Assembly: GCA_963700865.1 (NCBI GenBank)
Contig: CAVOZC010000008.1
Span: 1 to 46,834, forward strand
Length of the DNA: 46,834 bases
Direction: 5' to 3'
From: CAVOGJ01 sp963700865
GTDB lineage: Bacteria; Planctomycetota; Planctomycetia; Pirellulales; Pirellulaceae
Of this stretch, positions 35,811 to 43,834 are shown piece by piece. The position numbers and the translations under genes were made by a program. Within the stretch, counting starts at the first letter, position 1; the number at the start of each line of letters is the position of its first letter. The notes under the pieces are model-generated. The model was given only the letters and a program-made list of their open reading frames with translations. It ran no database searches and had not been told where the DNA came from.

Positions 35811-37646
35811 ATGAGAAGACAAATTTTGGCTTTCACCCTGGCCTTGGCCGTCAGCGGAGCCACCGCGGCTTGGTCACAGACCTTGCTCCTCGATGAATTC
35901 AATGGCACGGGATTGATCAATCAACAGAACTGGCGACTGGCGTTCGGTGGCGACGGTTCTTTCTTCGGTCAAACCCAACTGCGTACCAATCTGGCCACGG
36001 ACTATCCCAGCCAGGTCGGCGGATCGGCCGTCCTCAATATCGATACATTCCTTGACGACGGCACCGGCGCTTCCAGCGGCGTCTTTCTCGGTACCGAAAT
36101 CAATACCAAGCGCAACTTCGCCCGCGCGGGCGGACTCCGCGTCGAGGCCCGGGTGCGATTGAACAACCCGCCCGCCGGCGTGGTCGGCGGTATGTTTCTC
36201 TTTGACGTCACCCGCACCAATGGGTCGGGAGACCTGGTCCGCGACGAAATCGACCATAGTTTGCTGGGCAATGAATTCGCCAGTGGCATGAATCGGCCCT
36301 TTACCAACATCTGGAACGAAGGCCCCTTCGCGGGCGAAGGGAGTGGCGGCACCCCTGTTTTCGTTGACCCCGTTTCGAGTCTGGGCGACTTCCATGATTA
36401 CCGCATCGATTGGCTCCCCAATCGCGTGGACTGGTATGTGGACAACAACCTGGTGCGGACGCAAACCACCAATATCCCGGACGACCCGATGAATTTCCGC
36501 CTCAACTACTGGGTTCCTGACGCGGGCTTCACCGAGGCGTACAGTCCCAGCCTGTTGCCCGCCGCGAATGCGGGTGCCAATCAGACATTTCAGATGGAAG
36601 TCGATCGGGTGGAGATCACGCGGCTGAACACCAATGTCAGCGCCAACCTGTTGGTCGACGAGAGCTTCGAAGACCCCAGCGTCCCGGCCTATACGTTCCC
36701 GCTCCCAGGTGGCGTCAACGCGACCGACACCGGGGGCTGGTTCTTCTTCAATAACTCGGGCTTTGATACGGCTGTCGCACGAACGGGCAGTTTTGCGGTG
36801 AAGAGTTTCGGACCCTTCAGCGGTAGTCCCAATGCCTCAGGCGTTTGGCAGAATGTGGAAGTGTCGCCTGGCGATGAGTTGGAAGGTCGCGTCTTTGCTC
36901 AATCGATTACTTCCGACACGATCAAGGGCAACGCCAACTTTTCCACGGTCAAGATCGAATTCATTGACGCCCTGGGAAATGTGCTTGTCGACAACGCCAA
37001 GGAGAGCATCATCCTGGAAGGCCGCGACCCGGACATGCCCGAGGACGTGTGGGTGGAAGGGGTCGTGAACGCGATCGCGCCGGCCAATGCGGTCAAGGCC
37101 CGCTTCCTGCTCCCCATGATCCAGTTGGAGAACCAGGGGGGAGCCGTGTGGTTTGATGATGTTTCGCTCGTGAAATTGGAATCGACCGTGACGTCGATCT
37201 CCGGCGACTTCAACTCCGACGGTGTCTACGATTGCCTGGATATCGATCCCCTCGTGGCCGATATTGCGGCCGGCAACGACTCGGCGGCGTTCGACCTCAC
37301 GGGGGACGGGCTGGTCGACGGTGCCGACCTCACGGCCTGGTTGATCGAAGGGGGCAATGCCGAGGTGGGTGGACCCTTCCTTGTGGGTGACGCCACCCTG
37401 GACGGCTCTGTGGACGTTTCCGACTTCAATCGTTGGAATGAGAACAAGTTCAATAACACGGCGGCTTGGTGCGCGGGCGACTTCAATGCCGACGGATCGG
37501 TGGATGTGTCCGACTTCAATCTCTGGAACGGTAACAAGTTCAAGATGTCCGGTAGTACGGCGGTCGTGCCCGAACCGCAGTTGGCGATCGTGTTGCCGCT
37601 GCTGATGGCGGGGCTGTTCTTGAATCGCCGTGGGCGTCGTAAGTAG
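35811..37646 (+). CDS. GH16-like exported protein with carbohydrate-binding-like domain, four dockerin repeats and PEP-CTERM
   Basis: 611 residues. Signal peptide 1-22 (LAFTLALAVSGATAAWSQ). Residues 23-270 are a GH16-type jelly roll: LLLDEFNGTGLINQQNW, DEIDHSLLGNEFASG, then FHDYRIDWLPNRVDWYV and PMNFRLNYWVPDAG. The active-site block normally reads E-I-D-x-E-x-LGN. Here Glu146 and Asp148 are kept but the acid/base position is Ser150, so hydrolysis is doubtful and glucan binding is likelier. Residues 280-460 look like a CBM4/9-type domain (ESFEDPSVPAY, GVWQNVEVSPGDELEG). Residues 464-580 hold four calcium loops (GDFNSDGVYDCLDIDPL to GDFNADGSVDVSDFNLWN), nearly the same as in the 16689-18023 gene. 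The tail is VVPEPQ, a helix, then RRGRRK. AAGGAA precedes the ATG by 7 nt. Confidence 0.85.
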   Translation: MRRQILAFTLALAVSGATAAWSQTLLLDEFNGTGLINQQNWRLAFGGDGSFFGQTQLRTNLATDYPSQVGGSAVLNIDTFLDDGTGASSGVFLGTEINTKRNFARAGGLRVEARVRLNNPPAGVVGGMFLFDVTRTNGSGDLVRDEIDHSLLGNEFASGMNRPFTNIWNEGPFAGEGSGGTPVFVDPVSSLGDFHDYRIDWLPNRVDWYVDNNLVRTQTTNIPDDPMNFRLNYWVPDAGFTEAYSPSLLPAANAGANQTFQMEVDRVEITRLNTNVSANLLVDESFEDPSVPAYTFPLPGGVNATDTGGWFFFNNSGFDTAVARTGSFAVKSFGPFSGSPNASGVWQNVEVSPGDELEGRVFAQSITSDTIKGNANFSTVKIEFIDALGNVLVDNAKESIILEGRDPDMPEDVWVEGVVNAIAPANAVKARFLLPMIQLENQGGAVWFDDVSLVKLESTVTSISGDFNSDGVYDCLDIDPLVADIAAGNDSAAFDLTGDGLVDGADLTAWLIEGGNAEVGGPFLVGDATLDGSVDVSDFNRWNENKFNNTAAWCAGDFNADGSVDVSDFNLWNGNKFKMSGSTAVVPEPQLAIVLPLLMAGLFLNRRGRRK

Positions 37647-37662
37647 TCATCGCTTCTCGCAC

Positions 37663-37693
37663 GCATGGCCGCGGGCAGGTCCCGCGGCCGTGC
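37663..37693. terminator. Strong hairpin after the GH16-like gene
   Basis: A 13-bp stem with one G-U pair (arms 663-675 and 681-693 within the 37,000s, core GGCCGCGGG/CCCGCGGCC) has a 5-nt loop. It starts 17 bp after the stop codon. No T run follows on either strand, so termination is a guess. Confidence 0.4.
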
Positions 37694-37756
37694 ACGCGTG
37701 GGAGAGGCATCTTGCCCGCGGGAACAACTGTTACCCGCATTGTGGCCATTGGACTT

Positions 37757-37788
37757 GCGTTTGCCATTCGGCGGGCGTTTGCCATTCG
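37757..37788. repeat. Short direct repeat between converging genes
   Basis: GCGTTTGCCATTCG occurs at 37757 and 37775, 18 bp apart. It lies in the 265-bp gap between the GH16-like gene and the GMC oxidoreductase. No gene is seen in the gap. Confidence 0.5.
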
Positions 37789-37911
37789 ACAGGCGCGGAC
37801 GTACGCCTGCGGCTCACGGTTAAACGAAATTTGCGGCTCGTCGACGCCAAATCAAACGTGGTGTGAGAGATGCCGACGAAGGCCGCTAAACAGGCAAGCC
37901 GCCTGTTGCGC

Positions 37912-39888
37912 TCACAAGCGAGCCTTCAACTGCTGGGCGATGTGGTGTGCCGTCGCGAAAATGGTGAGCATGGGATTCACACCCGTCGAGGTCGGCAGCG
38001 CGCTCCCGTCCGCCACATAGAGATTTTGGCATTCGTAGGATTCGCCGGTCGGCTGCAGTGCGCCTTTGGCCGCGGAACCCCCCATGCGACATGACGACAT
38101 CTGGTGGGCACAAAAAAGCCCCAGGTGGTTGGGCCGCACGCCACTTTGCTGCACGCGGCTCAGATAATCCTCGAACGCTTTGGCCGAATCGGCGCAATCG
38201 AAGCTGAGACAATCGTTGTGTGGCCCATACACGACTTCGGCCCCCGCCGCGCGATGGACTCGAATCGCCTGCAGCAACCCGAACATCAGGTGTTCGGCAT
38301 CGTAGGGATGAAGCTTGTATTGGAGCACCGGCTGGCCATGTCCATCCGTGGTGACGCGGCCGGTAAATTTGTCTCGCGTGAGCACGATCGTATTGGCCAG
38401 GTGGGGGACTTGTCGCATCAGTTCCTGGAACGGCATGCCGCCTTGCCAGGGAAGACCCAGCGCCCAGAGGCCGGGATGTGCGGGGCTTGCTTCGAGCCGT
38501 ACGCCATAACCCTGACCGTCGAGATCGGCGAAGTGTTCGCACAGCCGGGTTTGGGGAGCTCCCTTCCAGGCTTGCACGGGTTCGGCGTATTTGGCGAACA
38601 CGGCGCCCACGGGATGCAGCTGCAAGTTGCCGCCGATGTTGCGATTGGTCAGCCCGGATCGCAGTAATAAGGCCGGCGTATGGATCGCCCCGGCCGCGGA
38701 GACGACATATTTGCACTGGACGCGGACGGTATGCCGTTGTTCGGCGTCGTCGGTGACCACCATTTCGGCTCCCACCACGCTGCCGTGTCGGTGCAAGATG
38801 CGTCGCACATCGGCCTGGACGATGATTCGCGTCTGGTGATCCGTCGCGTCGCGGAGGAAAGTCCGCCGGGTGTCCTGCTTGGCGCCGTGACGACAACCAA
38901 AGCTGCAGAAATCGCAGCGGACACAGCCGTGGACATTGCGGCCGATGACCGAGGTCTGGTAGCCGAGTTCGCGGCACCCGCGTTCGAGGGCCGCATTCTG
39001 AAAATTGGCGTGACTCTCGGCGGTCGTCACGTGGATGCGACGAGCCACGGAATCCACACTCGCAGCGTATTCCCGGGAGGTTGCGGCGGCGAAACCATGT
39101 TCCCGCGCCCACTGCTCGAGCAGGCTCGGCGGCGGCTCGAGACAAGTCATCCAATTGACGGTCGTGCCGCCGCCCAACGTGCTCCCGGCCAGCACGACCA
39201 TGCCGCGATCGGCCGTGCGGAGCGCTCCGCGTCCTTCGTACAACAGCCGCATGCCGTCCAGTTCCGTATCCGGCAGACGATCGTTGGCGAAATAGGCACC
39301 TTTCTCCGCCACGATGACATCTTGTCCGGCCGCGGCCAGTTCCGCGGCAACCACGCCGCCTCCCGCGCCCGAGCCGACGACCAGCACATCACACGTCAGC
39401 GTCTGCGAACGGTGGATCGGATAGATGGGCAGCTGGTCCCGTGGTTGGGGAGGGCAACGGGTCGCATGCCCTTGATACTCGTAGGCCTGCCAGAACGGGT
39501 TACCGGTGGGTTGCGGTTCGCTGGCGTAGGCCAGAAACGAGACCAATTGCTTGACCCCGTGAAAGGCGCCACGGAGCCCGTTGAACTGGCTGTTCGCCAT
39601 GGCCAGCAGCACGTCGGTCCGCTGCGGCTCGGTCAGGCGGGAGAAGGAGGACCAGTGTCCGGCCAACATGCCATTGATCGCGGGACTCTCCAGCAACCGC
39701 AACAGCCGTCGCAGGCTGCGTTGCACCATTTCGTCGCGATCGGCCAAGGCGCGTTCGACGAGGGCAATGACGCCCAGCTCAGAGGCACTTTGGCAAATCG
39801 GTGCCGAGGGCTCGTCTGCCTGACGGGGATGAATCGTGTCGCAGAACGCGGTCAGCGTCTGGCGTTCGGCATCGGTCAAGAATCGCAT
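37912..39888 (-). CDS. GMC oxidoreductase, long-chain fatty alcohol oxidase type
   Basis: 658 residues. The N-terminal ~150 residues (MRFLTDAERQTLTAFCDTIH) are the gluconate-2-dehydrogenase-subunit-3-like/FAO extension. The FAD site is CDVLVVGSGAGGGVVAAELA, followed by GSTLGGGTTVNWMTCLEPP. A Cys cluster, HGCVRCDFCSFGCRHGAKQ, is kept in the fatty alcohol oxidase branch. The C-terminal catalytic region is AHQMSSCRMGG and NLYVADGSALPTSTGVNPML, holding the His-Asn pair. It probably oxidises long-chain alcohols to aldehydes. The ATG at 39888 matches the family start. The acyl-CoA ligase gene lies 177 bp upstream on the same strand, which supports a lipid role. Confidence 0.85.
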   Translation of the reverse strand: MRFLTDAERQTLTAFCDTIHPRQADEPSAPICQSASELGVIALVERALADRDEMVQRSLRRLLRLLESPAINGMLAGHWSSFSRLTEPQRTDVLLAMANSQFNGLRGAFHGVKQLVSFLAYASEPQPTGNPFWQAYEYQGHATRCPPQPRDQLPIYPIHRSQTLTCDVLVVGSGAGGGVVAAELAAAGQDVIVAEKGAYFANDRLPDTELDGMRLLYEGRGALRTADRGMVVLAGSTLGGGTTVNWMTCLEPPPSLLEQWAREHGFAAATSREYAASVDSVARRIHVTTAESHANFQNAALERGCRELGYQTSVIGRNVHGCVRCDFCSFGCRHGAKQDTRRTFLRDATDHQTRIIVQADVRRILHRHGSVVGAEMVVTDDAEQRHTVRVQCKYVVSAAGAIHTPALLLRSGLTNRNIGGNLQLHPVGAVFAKYAEPVQAWKGAPQTRLCEHFADLDGQGYGVRLEASPAHPGLWALGLPWQGGMPFQELMRQVPHLANTIVLTRDKFTGRVTTDGHGQPVLQYKLHPYDAEHLMFGLLQAIRVHRAAGAEVVYGPHNDCLSFDCADSAKAFEDYLSRVQQSGVRPNHLGLFCAHQMSSCRMGGSAAKGALQPTGESYECQNLYVADGSALPTSTGVNPMLTIFATAHHIAQQLKARL

Positions 39889-40065
39889 GGTGTCGGTCTC
39901 GTGAGTTGCCCAGCAAGCCCGCCATCTCACCCCACGCGAAAGTCCTTTTCGGTTGTCGCTCCTTGACCTTGGCTGTGAATGCTCTTGTCGAAACTGGAAA
40001 TGTCGTGCGTCTGACGGCCCGCTTTCATCATTTTCTTGCCGCCGAGGGAAATCAAGCAAAATCTG

Positions 40066-41748
40066 TCAGGATTGAGAGGATTGGCGATAGAGGGCCTCGA
40101 TCTCTCGGGAAAAATCGGCTTCAATCGCCGACCGCCGCAGGCTCAGCTTGGCCGTCATGTAGCCATCTTCAATGGTGAATCCACGGTCCAGGACGACGAA
40201 TCGGCGGACCTGTTCATGACGAGCCAGCTCGGACAATTGTGCGTCAATCCGCTCGCGGTACATGGCAAGAACTTTTTTGTGTCGCACCGCGCCACGACGC
40301 GAAAAGACCCACAGCCGCCGTCTTTTGATCTCTGCGCGGAGCACATCGGGATCGGGGACAATAAGTGCCGCCAGGCAATCGCGGCGGTCGCCGACGACGA
40401 CGGCCTGCAGGATGAGCGGATCGCGGCAGAGGAGCTCTTCGATGTGCCCAGGAAAGATGTTCTTTCCTGTGGCGGTGACGATGATCTCTTTCTTGCGCCC
40501 CGTGATAAACAGGTGGCCCCGTTCGTCGAGCCGGCCCAGATCTCCGGTGTGTAACCAGCCCTCGCGAATCGTCTCGGCCGTCGCCTGGGGCTCCTTCCAA
40601 TACCCGAGCATCACGTGGGGGCCGCGAGTCAAGATCTCGCCATCGGGCGCGATCTTGACATCGATGCCGCGCAAGGCCAGCCCGGCGGACCCGGGTTGAT
40701 GTTCTTCCAGGGTGGAAAAACTGACGACCGGTGACGTCTCGGTCAGCCCATATCCCTGCATGAGTGGCACGCCTTGTTCCTGGTAGTATCGATAGGTGTG
40801 CTCCGCCAGCGCGCCCCCGCCGGAGAAGCAGCCGCGAATCTCACCGCCCAAGGTCCGCTGCAAGATGCCCGGCTGAGCGGCGACTTGCTTCTCGACGAGT
40901 TTTTGACGCACCCGTTCGAAGAAGAAGGGAACGCCATTGATAAGTGTGGGACGGAAGCGTTTGCAATCGTCAATGATGGTGTCACGGCTTTGTGACAGCG
41001 CCAGTTCGGAGCCCCGCACCAGCCAGGTGTAGACATCGCAGGTGCGGGCAAAGATGTGGCTGAGCGGTAGAAAATTCAACCGCAACTCGAGCGGCTGTTC
41101 GCCAAACGTCTCGACCACGGACAAGGCATTCGTGAACAGATTGTGCTGCGACAGCATGATCCCCTTAGGCTGACCCATCGTCCCTGACGTGTACAAGATC
41201 GTTGTGCACGCGTGCCGATCGGATTGCTTGAGCGTTTCTTCGATCCGTTGGCGGCCCCGTAGCGGGCAAGCCGACTCGACCAGCTGCGACAGGCGGTGCG
41301 CACCCGGCACGGCCGCCCGATCGGACGGCTCGTAGGTGCTCACGCTCAGCCGTGTGGGTAACTCGTGCGCGAAGGGTTGCAAAGTCCGCAACACGTGATC
41401 ATCCGCGACGACGGCGAAGCGGGCCTCGCTGTGGACGATCTGATCCACGGCCTGGCGAGGGGACAACGAGCTGTGCAGAGGAACATGCACGCTGCCCAAT
41501 CCCTGCAGGGCCAAGTCCATCACAATCCATTCCTGGCGGTTGGGCGACCAATGCACGACATGCTCGCCGCGGCCCATCCCCAGCTCATGCAGCGCGTCGA
41601 CCATGCGGAACACGGCCTGGCCCAGTTGTTGCCAGCTCCAAGAGACTTCCTCGTCGTTGACCACGAACCGTAGCGCCACCGCATCGGCCCGCGCATCGAC
41701 CTGCGCGAGGAACACATCCACCAGAGAGCTTGCTTGTGTATGTGGCAT
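40066..41748 (-). CDS. Long-chain fatty acid-CoA ligase (AMP-forming)
   Basis: 560 residues of the ANL adenylate-forming superfamily. The phosphate loop is TTILYTSGTMGQPKGIMLSQ. The A5 motif is QGYGLTETSPVVSFS. A7 is EGWLHTGDLGRLDERGHLFI and A8 is GRKKEIIVTATGKNIFPGHI. The last is typical of long-chain acyl-CoA synthetases. The catalytic Lys expected near the end is probably in EDGYMTAKLSLRRS. It activates fatty acids to acyl-CoA. The ATG at 41748 (MPHTQASSLVDVFL) is chosen. It lies upstream of the fatty-alcohol-oxidase-type gene; with an aldehyde dehydrogenase (not in the window) the pair would take alcohols to acyl-CoA. Confidence 0.9.
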   Translation of the reverse strand: MPHTQASSLVDVFLAQVDARADAVALRFVVNDEEVSWSWQQLGQAVFRMVDALHELGMGRGEHVVHWSPNRQEWIVMDLALQGLGSVHVPLHSSLSPRQAVDQIVHSEARFAVVADDHVLRTLQPFAHELPTRLSVSTYEPSDRAAVPGAHRLSQLVESACPLRGRQRIEETLKQSDRHACTTILYTSGTMGQPKGIMLSQHNLFTNALSVVETFGEQPLELRLNFLPLSHIFARTCDVYTWLVRGSELALSQSRDTIIDDCKRFRPTLINGVPFFFERVRQKLVEKQVAAQPGILQRTLGGEIRGCFSGGGALAEHTYRYYQEQGVPLMQGYGLTETSPVVSFSTLEEHQPGSAGLALRGIDVKIAPDGEILTRGPHVMLGYWKEPQATAETIREGWLHTGDLGRLDERGHLFITGRKKEIIVTATGKNIFPGHIEELLCRDPLILQAVVVGDRRDCLAALIVPDPDVLRAEIKRRRLWVFSRRGAVRHKKVLAMYRERIDAQLSELARHEQVRRFVVLDRGFTIEDGYMTAKLSLRRSAIEADFSREIEALYRQSSQS

Positions 41749-41973
41749 GAATATCTCGGAGCGACACACGTCCCCACCTACAGGTTATGCCGTACGGCCA
41801 GGGATCGGGACCGATCGCGGCGAGAATTCGGTCGAATTCGCCAGGGAAACAAGGCCGGGTTCGGAAAAATCGTCGCGACGCGCGGTGTCGCCAGCCCCCT
41901 TCGCCGAGAGGCTGGCGGAGATTCCCTGTTTTTTTGTCACCAACTACTTGAAACGGGCCCGCGACCCGTTACA

Positions 41974-42039
41974 CTGGGCGGTGGGTTTTTCGCCCAAAAA
42001 TAATTGTTTATGGGTATTTTCGTGGGTTTTTTGCCCAAA
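41974..42039 (+). promoter_or_regulatory. Direct repeats upstream of mraZ
   Basis: GTGGGTTTTTcGCCCAAA (41981-41998) and GTGGGTTTTTtGCCCAAA (42022-42039) differ by one base and lie 41 bp apart. Two further TGGG words occur at 41974 and 42011. MraZ of other bacteria binds TGGG-type direct repeats before its own gene. The spacing here differs from the 10-bp period described for those, so autoregulation is a guess. The site also lies between the divergent mraZ and acyl-CoA ligase genes. Confidence 0.45.
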
Positions 42040-42126
42040 TCGGGTTCGGAAGGGATGCGAGTGCCCGGACGGTTTGTCGACTCCGCGGACGGATAGTGCT
42101 GTCGGCACAACGGAACGGGACTGGAA

Positions 42127-42613
42127 ATGGCGACTGGTCAGCCACTGATCCTGGGGGAATTTCGTCGCACGGTCGACGATCGCTTCCGGTTATCGGTGCC
42201 GACGGAACTACTGGAATTGATGCGGGACGCGGACGAAGGGTGCGTGCTCGTCAAGGAGCGGCCCGGTGCACTCAGTCTGTGGCAGGCGGCCCGCTGGCGT
42301 TCGCAGTTGGCAGGGGCCGTCCAGGTGTTGGAAGCCAAGTGGCAAAGTGGGCGATTGAACAATCGACTCCACGATCTGCAGGACGTGGGGAGATTGCTTT
42401 CGACCAGACACCGTGATGTGCAACTAGCGGGCCGGGGAAGGTTGGTCATCCCCGAGGGCTTTCGAGAATTTTTGGGGGTTGAGGCGGGACATGACGTGAT
42501 GCTAGTGGGAGCCGCGGTCTGTATTGAGATCTCGGCATCCCACACGCTGGCTGGAACAGTTGGGGCAGCAGATGCCCGGATTTGGTCCATTGCTGGAGGA
42601 CCTGACCGCGTGA
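42127..42613 (+). CDS. mraZ: MraZ-like transcription factor (one frameshift at the C-terminus)
   Basis: 161 residues after repair. It has two AbrB-like (MraZ) domains: GEFRRTVDDRFRLSVPTELL and, after the linker, VQLAGRGRLVIPEGFREFLG, then VMLVGAAVCIEI. As read, the frame runs to 42669 with an Arg-rich tail. Removing one base at about 42533 gives WHPTRWLEQLGQQMPGFGPL and LEDLTA, then a stop at 42611-42613, which is the expected MraZ end. MraZ is a ring-forming DNA-binding protein that usually leads the division and cell wall cluster. Here no rsmH, ftsL or mur gene follows on the same strand; the next 530 bp hold no gene. Confidence 0.85.
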
Positions 42614-43145
42614 TGCGTGTCCGGCGTCGTGTGGACGGCAACGAGTCGGAACCGAGGGGGCGTACCTGATTTCAGTCCATTTTCACCCCGCCGTGCGTTA
42701 CGGAGGGGATGCAAGTCACCATGGATTGGGGCTTCGCGGCATGGAAGCCCACTTTTATCAGGTATGCCTCCGCGGCGCCGACTTGAGCGTCCGTGAACCG
42801 CGATATCCTGCCCGTCGCCGGGAGGATCGTCCGTGCGTGCCGCGTCAAATGTCGGACTTAGGGTTGGTCATGCCCGCGGCTGGGGCTTCCAGCCGTAGTC
42901 GACTGCGGCAAGATGCCCCAGCCTCGGTGAGCGAACCCCAAAATCGAAACTTGACGCAGCACCAGGGACTGGTTCTTGGTTCTTTGAACAGCCAACGGGG
43001 CCAGGTGCGCCGCGTTTGACCCGCGTGCGTCGAGCCACCGGATCGTTGGCTGTCCGCTCCAGCGCGGCTCGGCCCAGCCGGCCTGATTCGCGGGCTGGGC
43101 AACGGGATCCGCCGTTGATCTGCCGGTGGCGACGATTGCTGCCGA
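42614..43145. other. Gene-free stretch after mraZ
   Basis: No frame on either strand has a ribosome site with protein-like sequence. The only clear structure is the long hairpin at 42878-42923. Confidence 0.5.
42878..42923. repeat. Extended palindrome (REP-like hairpin)
   Basis: GGCTGGGGC (42878-42886) pairs perfectly with GCCCCAGCC (42915-42923). Inside lies a second near-perfect palindrome, GCCGTAGTCGACTGCGGC. The two stems are separated by 5-nt internal loops. No T run follows, so it is not an ordinary terminator. Confidence 0.6.
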
Positions 43146-43571
43146 TTAGTCGTGGGGGATCAGGCCTTCATCGACCATCTGCAAGAGCTTGGAAATGCAC
43201 AGTTTATTCATGCTGGTGCGTTTCTCATGAGCCTCCGTGCGGAGCGATTCATGCAGGCTCTTCGGCAGCCGCACGGTGATCACCCGTGTGGGTTCGTCAT
43301 CGGCCGGCGTGCCGCCCCGTTCTCGCAACTTGGCCAACATCTGCTGGATTTCCGCGTATTCGGTCGTTTGCTCCAGGGCATTCATTTCGTGGGCGCTGGG
43401 AAACAGCTGCCGGACCACGCCATTGACGCCTAGAATACGACGAAAGAACGAGACCCAATCCGTTTGTTGCCGGTACAATTCGGTGGCGATGCGGTGCAAT
43501 TCCTGCGTGCGATTCGCCGGCATGGTCGGCCTGGGGGGGATTTGGTGAGTGATAGCGTTCATGGTTTCCAT
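43146..43571 (-). CDS. Ribbon-helix-helix protein
   Basis: 141 residues. The last 45 residues hold a ribbon-helix-helix motif: TRVITVRLPKSLHESLRTEA, then KRTSMNKLCISKLLQ. The TRVITVRLP strand and two helices match Arc/CopG/HicB-type DNA binding. The N-terminal ~90 residues are helical (TQELHRIATELYRQQTDWVS, AEIQQMLAKLRERG) and not recognised. The ATG at 43571 or the one nine bases on is possible. No toxin gene is next to it on this strand; its divergent neighbour is a P-loop ATPase. It could be a DNA-binding repressor or an antitoxin whose partner is missing. Confidence 0.65.
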   Translation of the reverse strand: METMNAITHQIPPRPTMPANRTQELHRIATELYRQQTDWVSFFRRILGVNGVVRQLFPSAHEMNALEQTTEYAEIQQMLAKLRERGGTPADDEPTRVITVRLPKSLHESLRTEAHEKRTSMNKLCISKLLQMVDEGLIPHD

Positions 43572-43834
43572 GGTTTCGGCTCCTTCCTACGTGTCCGGTC
43601 GGATTCGCGGTCCCCGCGATTCATTCACCCACGGAATACTGGAAAAGCGGTGATAGAGTCAAGGCCAGCAACGAAAGCGATGCTAGATCGACGAGATGCG
43701 GCCGATTTCCCGTGCTGCCAGGGCCCGCGGCCCCAGCTCAGCAGCCGCGCGGTCGGTGATACTACGCCTGGCTGGGCGTCCGAGTTCGCATGGTGGCGGG
43801 ACAGGCTTCCGGCCCGCGTCACGAGTCACGTCCG

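Noticed and set aside
38680..39966. 428-codon plus-strand frame opposite the GMC oxidoreductase
   Set aside because: Antisense shadow; the minus strand has FAD and Cys-cluster motifs.
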